A stretch of 64,000 bases of DNA from Flavipsychrobacter sp. (GCA_021155965.1 JAJNBJ010000006.1:1-64000), one strand, 5' to 3'. Shown: positions 50,071 through 58,506, counted from the first letter of the stretch. Made by a program: numbers and translations. The notes: generated by a model from the sequence alone, not told the origin.

Positions 50071-51018
50071 TTATATTTTCTCTCCTTGCTTTGCATAGTT
50101 GAAGCCAGCGTCTTTTACGGTTTTCTGTTTTGTCTTGTCCCATAGCAGTGGGTTGGTATGGTTGAAGTGAATGAGGCGGACCTTTGCTTTTGTCTCCGCG
50201 GTTTCTTTCTCAAATAGTTTCATGGTTTCTGTTACGAGCGGGTGGGGGACATTTGCCAGGTTGCGGGCTGGGAGGTCGTTCTGGTCGTAGAAGGTGGCGT
50301 CTACGAGGGCAACGTCAACGCTTTTGGTTACTTCAATGATGCTTGTTTTCCATAGCGCCCATTTGTTGATGTCGGGGATGAAGAGGTATTTTTTGTTTGG
50401 TGTCTCGATCCTGAACCCTGCTGTTTCTGAATATTCATCCCTGTGTGGCACGCGGTAGGCAAATACGTTGATGCCGCTGCCCAGTGTAACTGCGGCATCG
50501 TTATTGTCGCCATGTTTGTACTCCATCATGCCCACGGTTACTATGTTATGTATGTTCACCAACTGGCTCCATGGTCCGTTGGTCTCCAGGTATTTTTTTA
50601 GTTTGGGCAGGGTATATACCGGTACTTCGTGCGTGCTCATTACTTCTTTGCCCAAATGCATGAGGCCGGTGTAGTGGCCCATGTGTGCGTGGGTGATGAA
50701 GATGCCATCGGGGAGGAAGTTGTAATCGCCATTGGTGAGTTGTTTGAAGTACTGCAGTTGCTCTTTAATATCCGGCGTTGCTTCGAAGAGCCACCATTGC
50801 TTTGTTGCAGGGTTTACAAGTGCAAGAGACACTACGTACCGGCGCAGGCCCTCGTTCTTCCAGGTGCGCGAGCAGCATTGGCGTGAGCAGCCCATGTGGG
50901 GGTAGCCGCCGTCCTGGGCCACGCCCAGTACTATGATGTGCGGGGCATCTGCTTTTTGTGCTGATGCGTTGAAAGTTAAAAGGAGAATTATACAGATATG
51001 CGTTATTTTTTTGCTCAT
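50071..51018 (-). CDS. Exported PqqB-like metallo-hydrolase
   Basis: A 315-residue metallo-beta-lactamase-fold protein with a signal peptide (KKITHICIILLLTFNASAQ). Metal ligands: THAHMGHYTGLMHLG (H-x-H-x-x-H type), His in YRVPHRDEYSET, Asp in LVDATFYDQNDLP, and His near the end (LIHFNHTNPLLW). The N terminus has GVAQDGGYPHMGCSRQCC, the pattern of PqqB-like proteins. PqqB works in PQQ cofactor synthesis, but no pqq genes are near and this one is exported, so another hydrolytic role is likely. The start at 51018 is chosen over the longest frame (51225) because it begins the signal peptide. Confidence 0.85.
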   Translation of the reverse strand: MSKKITHICIILLLTFNASAQKADAPHIIVLGVAQDGGYPHMGCSRQCCSRTWKNEGLRRYVVSLALVNPATKQWWLFEATPDIKEQLQYFKQLTNGDYNFLPDGIFITHAHMGHYTGLMHLGKEVMSTHEVPVYTLPKLKKYLETNGPWSQLVNIHNIVTVGMMEYKHGDNNDAAVTLGSGINVFAYRVPHRDEYSETAGFRIETPNKKYLFIPDINKWALWKTSIIEVTKSVDVALVDATFYDQNDLPARNLANVPHPLVTETMKLFEKETAETKAKVRLIHFNHTNPLLWDKTKQKTVKDAGFNYAKQGEKI

Positions 51019-51169
51019 TTTTTGAATTTTTTTTGTGACAACAGTGCTATTTATAAGACGTTGGTTGTTAACAGTGATATGTATTTTGTTTTGCGCACTA
51101 TTTGCGCATTTTTTGCACACGTAGTGATTGATTATCAATGGCCGCTTTTTATTGCGTTTCCCGATCTTA

Positions 51170-51245
51170 ACGCGAAGCACGTAAAGAACGCCGCCCGAAC
51201 GTACCTTTTCGGTACGGGCAGGCAAAGGTTTCGCAAAGAGGGCCT
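51170..51245. repeat. CGCAAAG-type repeat, copy 2, with a nested GGTACG hairpin
   Basis: TTAACGCGAAGCACGTAAAG on the left and GGTTTCGCAAAGAGG on the right, split by GCCCGAACGTACC-TTTTC-GGTACGGGC. This looks like one repeat inserted inside another. Confidence 0.45.
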
Positions 51246-51295
51246 TTTGAGATAAAATTAGTGAATGGCCGGGGTGAGAAAAAATTGAAAATCCC

Positions 51296-51346
51296 TGACG
51301 GTACTGATAAGTGTACCGTCAAGGTGCTGTTTCAGTACCGTCAAGG
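51296..51346. promoter_or_regulatory. Operator-like triple GTACCGTCA site
   Basis: A 9-bp perfect inverted repeat (TGACGGTAC at 51296-51304, GTACCGTCA at 51313-51321) plus a second direct copy: GTACCGTCAAGG at 51313-51324 and again at 51335-51346, 22 bases apart, i.e. two helix turns. It lies about 280 bases upstream of the PqqB-like start. The role as regulator-binding site is inferred. Confidence 0.45.
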
Positions 51347-51429
51347 AAAAAAGTTATCGCTGCAGGAGCGGGTTTTGGCCGATTTAGTGTGTTTTTTACT
51401 GCGGCCAGTTTTGGGCGATTTCCCAGGCC

Positions 51430-51657
51430 TTAGTTCAGTATGATCTTTCCGAACCGGAAATGGTTGGCGTTCTTAACAGAGGTGTGTGGCTGAAAAGTAA
51501 TTTCCCTGCTTACCCGTAATTCCTCGATGAGGGGTTTTAGCTCAGATTCGCCGATGTTGAGGGCGAGAATGAGGGTGTCGACAGTGATGCCGGCTGTAAG
51601 CCACTGCTTTTTGCTGACCATGTCTGTAATTTGCGAAAGTAAAGTTGTACTTGTCAT
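51430..51657 (-). CDS. Small helical protein, possibly winged-helix
   Basis: A 75-residue cytoplasmic protein: helix-rich N terminus (LLSQITDMVSKKQWLTAGITVDTLILALNIGES as helix-turn-helix-like segments), then ELKPLIEELRVSREITFQP and a basic RFGKIILN end. The arrangement of three helices followed by a strand pair is like a MarR/winged-helix domain, so DNA binding is possible but unproven. It is on the same strand as the PqqB-like gene, upstream of the operator-like site. Family not recognised. Confidence 0.6.
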   Translation of the reverse strand: MTSTTLLSQITDMVSKKQWLTAGITVDTLILALNIGESELKPLIEELRVSREITFQPHTSVKNANHFRFGKIILN

Positions 51658-52026
51658 AACAAGTAGTTATGTAAAAAATCATGCCACCAAGGGTGGTTGG
51701 GTGGTTTTATTTTTGGAAAGCTGCCTTTTTGTTGCTGGTTGGCGCTTTTATTATTCGCAATAATGTTTGATTTTTTATTTGCGCTCATGAGAGGGGTTAT
51801 TCCTATGTGGGGCTTCGATTGAGCTTAGTACATGGGCTGAGCAATGGTTCGAGACTCACCATGACAGGTCTCTTTTACTTCCGTAATTGCCATCTTCGAA
51901 AAAACATAGGCGCCATTGTATGCTGGGCTGTTGGTGCGAAAGGCTACTTTTATAGGTAGTATGTATGCAAGTAGATTTATTCTAATGTTGGAATTGTCAT
52001 CGACTTTGAATGTAAACTGAGTTCAC
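51658..52026. other. Intergenic region with repeat relics
   Basis: About 370 bases. It contains GCTTCGATTGAGC/GGTTCGAGACTCACCATGAC around 51806-51873, which resembles a decayed Bacteroidota interspersed repeat. No gene, tRNA or clear terminator is seen. Confidence 0.4.
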
Positions 52027-54318
52027 TCATTTGGTGAGGTTGCCTGGTTCGAACCGCTCACCACTCTTCGCAATGACTGCGGGTTTTGACTTTATGGACA
52101 TTTTTTCGAGGACTTTTATCCTTTTTATATTGCCTACTATCCATAGGAGGTCACCTTTTTCAAGTACTACGTTGGATTCGGGATTGAGCATGCGTTCGTC
52201 GTTTCTTTCTATACCTACGATGAGCACTTTGGTGCGCTCGCGTATGGCTGATTCTTTTATGGTCTTGCCAACCAGGACAGAGCCATCGCTGAGGGTGATG
52301 CGCTCCAGCGAAAGTTCTTCTTCGGCAGATTTTTTTACTACTACGTTGCTATTTGCGGCAAGGTATTTTTTAAATGCCACCACCTGGTCGTCGGTGCCTA
52401 TTACATACAATACATCTTCGGGGTAGATGCGTTCCTGGCGGTCGGGGACGGGGATTGTGAAAGCACCGCGTTTTATCATTGCGATATTGACGCCGAATGT
52501 TTCGCGCAGTTGCAGTTCCATTAAGGTCTTGCCGATCTTGTTGAAATCGGGGGAGACAATGAAGCTGGCAATGTGGGCATCCCATGGGGTAAGGTGTGCG
52601 CCGCTTGCTTTTTGCTGCTGTTTTTCCTTGTCATCGAGGTTCATGATAAAACGGCGCTCGATCCAGAGATGTACCAGCTGCAGTTTTTTGTAGTTGATGA
52701 CTATGAGGGCAACCAGTACCAGTAAAGCAACTACCGCCCAGAAATAGGATATGATGCTGTGCAGCACAAAGCCTATGACGGCGGCTGCGATGACCAGGCG
52801 CACTACCTGCAGCACTATCATGGGGCCTTTATAATATTTATTATTCCACAGCCGCAGGGCGGCATCGTCCTGTATCCTGCGGATGGCAAGCGCCCAAAGA
52901 AAAGGTGCGATGAGCAGTAAGGTGGTGAATGCAGCTGAAAAGCGAACAAGGGGCGTATCTTTAAGCTTGCCAAATATTGGGAGGCCAAACCGCAACATAA
53001 GGAAAACGATGCCCGTTACCAATATAGTATGGATGACCGTTTGCAAGATGTAGGACCTGAGGAATTTATTCCAGTCGCTGGTAGCTTTTACGCCGTTGCC
53101 CACGGCGCTATACCGCTCTATCGCCAGTTTCCATTTTCCGGGCAGCTTTTTATCAAGCAGGTTGTAAACGGGAGTAGAGAGGCGTATCATGTAGGGTGTT
53201 GTGAACGTAGTAAGGGCAGATACTGCCACGGCAATAGGGTAGAGGAATGAACTGGTGAGCTTAAGGCTAAGGCCCATTGTGGCGATGATGAATGAGAACT
53301 CGCCTATCTGGGAGAGGCTCATGCCTGCCTGTACGGATGTTTTTAATGGCTGCCGTGAAAGCAAAGCACCAATGGTTGCTATAAGCGGCTGGCCCAACAA
53401 TACTACGGTGGCAATGAGCAGGATCTGTTTCCAGTACTGAGGGATAATAGCGGGATCTATGAGCATTCCGACCGAAATGAAGAAGACAGCGCCAAACATC
53501 TCTTTAATAGAAACCGTAAGATGCTCAATCTTTTGCCCAACCCTGGTCTCTGCCAGTATAGAACCCATGATAAAAGCCCCGAGCGCTGAAGAGAAGCCGG
53601 CGCCGGTGGCCAGGATGACCATTAAGAAGCACAGCGCCAGTGAGGTGACGAGCAGCATTTCATCATTCATGAACTTATTCATTTTCCGCAGGACAGTGGG
53701 GAGAAAGAAAATGCCGGAAACGAACCACAGCACCAGGAAGAAGACCAGCTTTGCAACAGGGTACAGCACGGCTGTGCCTGTTAACCCTGAACTTATAGCC
53801 AAGGTAGGCAGCAGTACCAACATCAAGATCGCCACAAGGTCTTGTATCACCAGTACGCCGAATACCAAGCCGGCAAACTTCTTTTCCTTAACACCCAGCT
53901 CATCGAACGCACGGATAATGATGGTGGTAGAAGAAATGGACAACATGGCACCAAGAAAAATGCTATCGATAGCAGGCCAGCCTAATGCTTTGCCGGTGCC
54001 AAAACCGATGCACAGCATGACAACAACTTCTATAATAGCTGTAACAGACGCAGGCCCGCCTACCCGTGCCAGTTTTTTAAAACTGAACTCAAGCCCAAGG
54101 CAAAAAAGCAGAATTATGACGCCTATCTGGGCCCAGGTCTCCACGCTTTCCAGGTCGGTGACGGTTGGGAACAGATGAAAATTAGGACCTACCAGCAAGC
54201 CCGCCAATATATAGCCCAGCACGGTAGGCTGCTTCAACCGCCTGAACACGAGCGTGACAATGGCGGCTGCGCCCATTATCAATGCAAGGTCAGTTATGAG
54301 TGGTGGAAGGTTGCTCAT
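52027..54318 (-). CDS. CPA2-type cation/proton antiporter, Kef/Ybal-like with TrkA_C domains
   Basis: A 763-residue inner-membrane antiporter. Residues 1-390 hold the CPA2 exchanger core of about 12 spans (VLGYILAGLLVGP, LLFCLGLEFSFKKL, FVLVIQDLVAI-type segments and LGAFIMGSILAETRVG). More membrane segments lie around 425-580. Two TrkA_C-like domains end the protein: the first around FGVNIAMIKRGAFTIPVPD, the second around SAIRERTKVLIVGIERNDE. The NAD-binding TrkA_N domain of KefB/C is missing. The start at 54318 removes an implausible 37-residue leader. It exports K+ or Na+ in exchange for H+. The TrkA_C domains probably bind a regulatory ligand such as a cyclic dinucleotide. Confidence 0.9.
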   Translation of the reverse strand: MSNLPPLITDLALIMGAAAIVTLVFRRLKQPTVLGYILAGLLVGPNFHLFPTVTDLESVETWAQIGVIILLFCLGLEFSFKKLARVGGPASVTAIIEVVVMLCIGFGTGKALGWPAIDSIFLGAMLSISSTTIIIRAFDELGVKEKKFAGLVFGVLVIQDLVAILMLVLLPTLAISSGLTGTAVLYPVAKLVFFLVLWFVSGIFFLPTVLRKMNKFMNDEMLLVTSLALCFLMVILATGAGFSSALGAFIMGSILAETRVGQKIEHLTVSIKEMFGAVFFISVGMLIDPAIIPQYWKQILLIATVVLLGQPLIATIGALLSRQPLKTSVQAGMSLSQIGEFSFIIATMGLSLKLTSSFLYPIAVAVSALTTFTTPYMIRLSTPVYNLLDKKLPGKWKLAIERYSAVGNGVKATSDWNKFLRSYILQTVIHTILVTGIVFLMLRFGLPIFGKLKDTPLVRFSAAFTTLLLIAPFLWALAIRRIQDDAALRLWNNKYYKGPMIVLQVVRLVIAAAVIGFVLHSIISYFWAVVALLVLVALIVINYKKLQLVHLWIERRFIMNLDDKEKQQQKASGAHLTPWDAHIASFIVSPDFNKIGKTLMELQLRETFGVNIAMIKRGAFTIPVPDRQERIYPEDVLYVIGTDDQVVAFKKYLAANSNVVVKKSAEEELSLERITLSDGSVLVGKTIKESAIRERTKVLIVGIERNDERMLNPESNVVLEKGDLLWIVGNIKRIKVLEKMSIKSKPAVIAKSGERFEPGNLTK

Positions 54319-54620
54319 GCTGTTTTTAAAGATCCAATCTGAATAAAGATAACAAATTCCCGTGCCACTGATGTGAGGTAATGCCAGGGGGATGGGAAGT
54401 GGCATTAATAATTTCACGCAGAGACGCAAAGGCGCAGCTCCATATTATGTCTGTAAGTCCGCAAAGGTGTTTTTCAATGCCAATTTTGATTTTGGACCGG
54501 CATAAAGTATTGAATAGGGTTAATGCGAAATTCTGATGATGATCAGATAATAATGCATAATAAAAAATGCGTTTGAAAGCACATTTTATATTTCAGAGTA
54601 CTATACTATCTTAGGGCTTT
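54319..54620. other. Divergent intergenic region between two antiporter genes
   Basis: About 300 bases containing a CGCAAAG-type repeat and AT-rich DNA. TATCTTAG at 54607-54614 is one mismatch from the -7 consensus of the plus-strand antiporter, without a good -33. Confidence 0.45.
54412..54437. repeat. CGCAAAG-type repeat, copy 3
   Basis: TTTCACGCAGAGACGCAAAG followed by GCGCAG, related to 49999-50030. Confidence 0.5.
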
Positions 54621-56258
54621 ATGCATAGTATAGAGGTGATAGTGCTTCTGCTGGTGGTCATTATTGTTCTATCGGCATTTGTGGAGTGGCTGAAGATACC
54701 ACAGGCTACCATGCTTGTATTTGCCGGCCTGATCATTGGTTTTTTGCCACATGTGCCGGAACTGGTGCTGAAACCGGACGCCGTATTCCTGGTGTTTTTA
54801 CCGCCATTGCTTTATACTGCTGCATGGCGGCTATCGTGGCACGATTTCAGGGCCGAACGACGATCGATACTGTCGCTGGCGACGGGGCTGGTGTTTTTCA
54901 GCGTGGTGACGATAGCTGTTGTGGCACATTATTTTATTCCGGGTTTTTCGTGGCAACTGGGCTTTCTACTGGGGGCGGTGATCTCTCCACCCGATGCCGT
55001 TGCAGCCACTTCCGTTACCCGTGGCCTTAACCTGAACAGGCGGGTGGTCTCGATACTTGAAGGAGAAAGCTTAGTGAACGATGCATCGGCCCTGGTGGCC
55101 TACCGATATGCCATAGCCAGTATTGTTACGGGTTCTTTCGTTATGTGGCAGGCAAGCGTGCAGTTCATATGGGTGGCGCTGGGTGGAGTTGGCATAGGGC
55201 TGGCACTGGGTTGGTTGTTCAGGCACGGGCACAAACGCATAACAGATAATGCTACGCTGGAAGTGGCGCTGACGTTACTGACGCCTTATGTGGCCTACCT
55301 GCTGGCTGAGCATTTTCATGCATCGGGTGTGCTGGCAGTGGTTACCGCAGGGTTGTACCTTTCGCACAGGTCGCATGAGTCCATTACCTTCCAGACGAGA
55401 ATGCAGGCTACCTCCGTATGGATCACCATAGAGTTCCTTTTGACCGGTTTTGTATTTATACTCATCGGAATGCAATTGCCTTCGATCGTAAAAAATATAG
55501 AGACGGACTCTTTGCTGCAAGCATTTGGCTATGGTGTGCTTATAACCACGGTAGCAATACTTGTGCGTATATTATGGGTATTCCCCGGGGCCTACCTGCC
55601 GCTATGGATCGCGAACCTGCGCAAGAAGCATAAGGAAAAAATAGACTGGCGTTATGTGCTTGTTATATCCTGGGCGGGCATGCGGGGTGTTGTATCGCTG
55701 GCGGCGGCCATGGCCATTCCGCTTACGCTGGCTGATGGCAGCGCATTCCCGCAGCGAGATATGATCCTGTTCATCACCTTCTGTGTCATCTTCCTGACAC
55801 TGGTGGTGCACGGGTTATCTCTGCGACTGCTGATAAAACGGCTGAAGATAAGGCCTGACCTGGCAAAGGCGCGTGAAGAGGAGAACGAGGTACGCAAGCA
55901 TATAAGCACACAGGCAATAGCATTCATAGAGGCGAACATTGCTGATGGCAAGTATGATGAGGAAGTAGTGCACCGGCTGCGCACCAAGTACGAGATAAAT
56001 CTGCGGCTGGTAAGCGAAAAAGGTGATGCTGAAAAGCCTGTGGGCCATAGGGCCCATATGACGCTGATGCAGTATGCGAGAGCGCAGAAGCACGTGCTGG
56101 ATTTTGAGCGACAGATCATCATAAGATTACATAAGGAAGCAGCCATGGACAGCGATGTGCTGAAAAAGCTGGAGCATGAGATGGATATTGAGGAAAGCAG
56201 ACTGAGCGAACAACTGAAACGGGCGAAAGCTGATGAGGTGGGAGGGTATAGGGGGTAA
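54621..56258 (+). CDS. CPA1-type Na+/H+ antiporter, NhaP/YjcE-like
   Basis: A 545-residue inner-membrane exchanger. About 12 spans occupy residues 1-415: ATMLVFAGLIIGFLPHVPEL early, then the ion-site segments AVISPPDAVAATSV and LEGESLVNDASALVAYR, and SWAGMRGVVSLAAAMAIPL. These are hallmark CPA1 motifs. A cytoplasmic helical tail (420-545) is rich in charged residues. It exchanges Na+ (or K+) for H+ in pH and salt homeostasis. It is divergent from a CPA2 antiporter, so the two share an upstream region of about 300 bases. Confidence 0.92.
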   Translation: MHSIEVIVLLLVVIIVLSAFVEWLKIPQATMLVFAGLIIGFLPHVPELVLKPDAVFLVFLPPLLYTAAWRLSWHDFRAERRSILSLATGLVFFSVVTIAVVAHYFIPGFSWQLGFLLGAVISPPDAVAATSVTRGLNLNRRVVSILEGESLVNDASALVAYRYAIASIVTGSFVMWQASVQFIWVALGGVGIGLALGWLFRHGHKRITDNATLEVALTLLTPYVAYLLAEHFHASGVLAVVTAGLYLSHRSHESITFQTRMQATSVWITIEFLLTGFVFILIGMQLPSIVKNIETDSLLQAFGYGVLITTVAILVRILWVFPGAYLPLWIANLRKKHKEKIDWRYVLVISWAGMRGVVSLAAAMAIPLTLADGSAFPQRDMILFITFCVIFLTLVVHGLSLRLLIKRLKIRPDLAKAREEENEVRKHISTQAIAFIEANIADGKYDEEVVHRLRTKYEINLRLVSEKGDAEKPVGHRAHMTLMQYARAQKHVLDFERQIIIRLHKEAAMDSDVLKKLEHEMDIEESRLSEQLKRAKADEVGGYRG

Positions 56259-56260
56259 TT

Positions 56261-56290
56261 AGTCGTAAGTCGTAAGTCATAAGTCGTAAG
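56261..56290. repeat. AGTCGTA heptamer array, copy 2
   Basis: 29 of 30 bases identical to 1748-1777; it begins two bases after the antiporter stop codon. A related but different tandem pattern (GATTTGTGATTTG-like) lies at 56741-56770. Confidence 0.85.
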
Positions 56291-56350
56291 TGAGTTTTTT
56301 GTTAGGGATTTTTAGGTTTTGATTTGTTAATGCGTTATTATATTTAAGCT

Positions 56351-56740
56351 ATGGGATTTAAAAATGCTATCAGTTGGTTTGAGATACCAACAACGGACCT
56401 TGACAGGGCCCAGAAATTTTATGAAACGATATTCGGCGTGCAGTTAGTGCCGATGGATACGCCTAACCTGAAGATGCGGATGTTCCCGCTGGAAGATATG
56501 ATGGGTGTTGGCGGATCGCTGGTGCACAATGCGGAGTTCTTTAAACCATCGGGAACTGATGGGCCGCTGTTGTACCTGAACGGCAATCCTGATGTGCAAA
56601 ATGTGCTGGACAGGATAGAGGGAGCAGGCGGCAAGGTGCTGGTGCCAAAAACGCAGATATCGCCGGAGTATGGCTATATGGCCGTGTTCATGGATAGTGA
56701 AGGGAACAGGGTAGCGCTGCATTCTGTGCCGCAATCGTAG
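56351..56740 (+). CDS. VOC-superfamily (glyoxalase-like) protein
   Basis: A 129-residue VOC-fold protein: AISWFEIPTTDLDRAQKFYETIFGVQL starts the first beta-alpha-beta-beta-beta module, and GGKVLVPKTQISPEYGYMAVFMDSEGNRVALHS the second. This is the YdcJ/PhnB-like subgroup, in which some metal ligands of true glyoxalase I are lacking; Glu/His positions are only partly kept. The reaction is unknown. It stands alone after the antiporter and a heptamer repeat array. Confidence 0.88.
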   Translation: MGFKNAISWFEIPTTDLDRAQKFYETIFGVQLVPMDTPNLKMRMFPLEDMMGVGGSLVHNAEFFKPSGTDGPLLYLNGNPDVQNVLDRIEGAGGKVLVPKTQISPEYGYMAVFMDSEGNRVALHSVPQS

Positions 56741-56820
56741 GATATGTGATTTGTGATTTGCGATATATGATCTGGTAAGGTAGTTCTATTTGCCCTGCTT
56801 TTTTCAGTGTGGGAGCAGGG

Positions 56821-57267
56821 CTATTGGTAGCGTGCCCGGGAAAATTTGAGCAAGGCGGCGTTCATTTCGTCAGGGTGCTGTGTACCCAAGATTATTCTCT
56901 TGTCATTCTCTGTCCTGATAAATACTGCATATTTGCCTGTAATACTGTAGGCTTTGGCCGGCATCCTCGTTGTGTACCGGTACATTCTTTGCACCGAAAC
57001 AGTTGATATGCTATCCCAGCTTAAATATTGCGCACCATACCACGCTGGAGACATTTTGTAGTAAATGCCTGTTTTATCAATATGTGTTTCCAGCTTTCTG
57101 GATACAAAATATATAGCAAAGAGATCGACGAAGACGAGCAAGGCTATCAATAAACGTCTTACTTTGTTGTCAAAGCGCGGAATAACAAAAAGTGTCAACA
57201 TTATGAAAATGCCAACTCCAATTTTCCATTCAAGAGGATAAGCCTGTATCTCGGTATATGCAGTCAT
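56821..57267 (-). CDS. Small membrane protein with PH-like domain
   Basis: A 148-residue protein: two N-terminal membrane spans (KIGVGIFIMLTLFVIP, LLIALLVFVDLFAIYFV), then a soluble PH-like beta domain (HIDKTGIYYKMSPAWYGAQYL, WDSISTVSVQRM, KYAVFIRTENDKRIIL) and a last helix (HPDEMNAALLKF). The layout is that of bacterial PH-domain membrane proteins of unknown role. The start at 57267 is chosen because a longer frame would run into trxB, whose stop codon lies 19 bases upstream. It is probably co-transcribed with trxB. Confidence 0.75.
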   Translation of the reverse strand: MTAYTEIQAYPLEWKIGVGIFIMLTLFVIPRFDNKVRRLLIALLVFVDLFAIYFVSRKLETHIDKTGIYYKMSPAWYGAQYLSWDSISTVSVQRMYRYTTRMPAKAYSITGKYAVFIRTENDKRIILGTQHPDEMNAALLKFSRARYQ

Positions 57268-57286
57268 GATGCTGCACTGTTTTTTT

Positions 57287-58231
57287 CTATCCGTGGTGCT
57301 CCAATGCTCCCAGATAACGCTCTGCATCGAGGGCGGCCATGCAGCCACTGCCTGCTGCGCTTACTGCCTGGCGGTATATCTTATCCTGTACATCGCCGCA
57401 GGCAAACACGCCGGGAATGTTTGTGCGGGTGGAGCCGGGCTGGGTGATGAGGTAGCCCTGATCGTCCATATCCAGCATTCCTTTAAAAAGTGCTGAATTT
57501 GGTTCATGACCTATGGCAACGAAGAATGCTTTAAGCGGTATAACAGTTTCCTCACCGGAAACATTGTTGCGCACTTTTACGCTATCCACCACACGGTCGC
57601 CGAGTACTTCTACTGTATCGGTGTTCCAATACACTTTTATATTGGCGGTTTTGAGCACGCGGTCCTGCATTACTTTGCTGGCACGCATCTCGCCTTTGCG
57701 CACAAACATGTGAACTGTGCTGCAGAGCTTAGATAAATAGAGGGCTTCCTCGCAGGCCGTATCGCCGGCGCCTACTATGGCTACTTCCTGGTTTTTGAAG
57801 AAGAAGCCATCGCATACGGCACAGGCCGAGACGCCGTGGCCGTTGAGGCGCTGCTCTGATTCGAGGCCCAGCCATTTGGCTGAAGCGCCTGTGGCGATTA
57901 TCACTGAATCGGCGTTGATCCATGTTTCTTCGTCCACTTCTATTTTAAAAGGCCTTACAGAAAAATCAACTTTGGTAACCATTCCCCAGCGGATATCGGC
58001 ACCCATGCGTTGTGCCTGCTGCTCAAAGTCGATCATCATTTGCGGCCCCATAATGCCATTTGGGTAGCCGGGATAATTCTCTACTTCGGTGGTAATGGTC
58101 AATTGCCCGCCGGGCTGCAGGCCCTGGTATAATACCGGTTTGAGATTGGCGCGCGCAGCATATATGGCAGCGGTGTAACCCGCAGGCCCAGAGCCTATAA
58201 TGAAGCAATGTACTTTTTCTATTTCACTCAT
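57287..58231 (-). CDS. trxB: Thioredoxin reductase
   Basis: A 314-residue NADPH-dependent flavoenzyme that reduces thioredoxin. FAD site: IIGSGPAGYTAAIYAARA and ENYPGYPNGIMGP; redox pair CAVCDG (CxxC) in the NADPH domain; NADPH site VAIVGAGDTACEEALYL; final FAD contact VFACGDVQDKIYRQAVSAAGSG. The length and order are those of low-molecular-weight TrxB. A palindromic repeat sits in its leader. A PH-domain protein gene follows on the same strand. Confidence 0.95.
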   Translation of the reverse strand: MSEIEKVHCFIIGSGPAGYTAAIYAARANLKPVLYQGLQPGGQLTITTEVENYPGYPNGIMGPQMMIDFEQQAQRMGADIRWGMVTKVDFSVRPFKIEVDEETWINADSVIIATGASAKWLGLESEQRLNGHGVSACAVCDGFFFKNQEVAIVGAGDTACEEALYLSKLCSTVHMFVRKGEMRASKVMQDRVLKTANIKVYWNTDTVEVLGDRVVDSVKVRNNVSGEETVIPLKAFFVAIGHEPNSALFKGMLDMDDQGYLITQPGSTRTNIPGVFACGDVQDKIYRQAVSAAGSGCMAALDAERYLGALEHHG

Positions 58232-58232
58232 A

Positions 58233-58262
58233 CCCTCCTAGCCTCCCTGAAGGGAGGAACTT
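58233..58262. repeat. Palindromic repeat in the trxB leader
   Basis: Contains CCTCCC-TGAA-GGGAGG (58242-58257), a 6-bp stem with a four-base loop. On the trxB message the GGAGG lies two to three bases from the ATG, too close for a normal Shine-Dalgarno. The style matches common Bacteroidota intergenic repeats. Confidence 0.5.
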
Positions 58263-58397
58263 GTTTTTAAAATTATGTGATAAAGGTGCGAAAGAATTGC
58301 GGATGTATCAAATCTGCATCGGTGCTATTCACATTATTAAGATTTTGTTGTGGATTGTACTGTCGCTCCATCGAGGCTAGGCCATCACGCTAACGAT

Positions 58398-58505
58398 ATT
58401 GGTATTTACCCAAAAGTATGTCGCCCCTTCAGGGCTCTGTAATATGTATTTTTATGCCGTGGGCTACACCCCCGGCTATTATAATACCGCCCTGTCAGGG
58501 CTTAT
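58398..58505. repeat. GCCC-TTCAGGGC-type interspersed repeat
   Basis: GCCCCTTCAGGGC on the left, CCGCCCTGTCAGGGC on the right, and GGGCTACACCCCCGGCTATTATAATA between them. It ends one or two bases before the DUF4249 stop codon. A similar element is recalled from other Bacteroidota genomes; this was not checked. Confidence 0.45.
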
Positions 58506-58506
58506 T

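Larger units (their letters stand above)
51019..51429. other. Structured intergenic region upstream of the PqqB-like gene
   Basis: About 410 bases with no gene. Two separate repeat structures are annotated at 51170-51245 and 51296-51346. Beyond them, 51370-51425 holds a near-duplicate of GTTTTGGCCGATTT and GTTTTGGGCGATTT. Confidence 0.6.

Noticed and set aside
48123-50096. A 657-codon open frame on the minus strand
   Set aside because: It lies antisense to the DUF421, SDR and GNAT genes, which have clear motifs. Its protein is rich in Cys, His, Ser and Ile with no domain pattern.
51806-51880. tRNA-like GGTTCGAGACT
   Set aside because: No acceptor stem, anticodon arm or D-arm around it; it fits a decayed interspersed repeat better.
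53459-54178. A 239-codon plus-strand frame inside the CPA2 antiporter gene
   Set aside because: Antisense to strong membrane-span coding sequence; low-complexity Ser/Thr/Met product with no motif.
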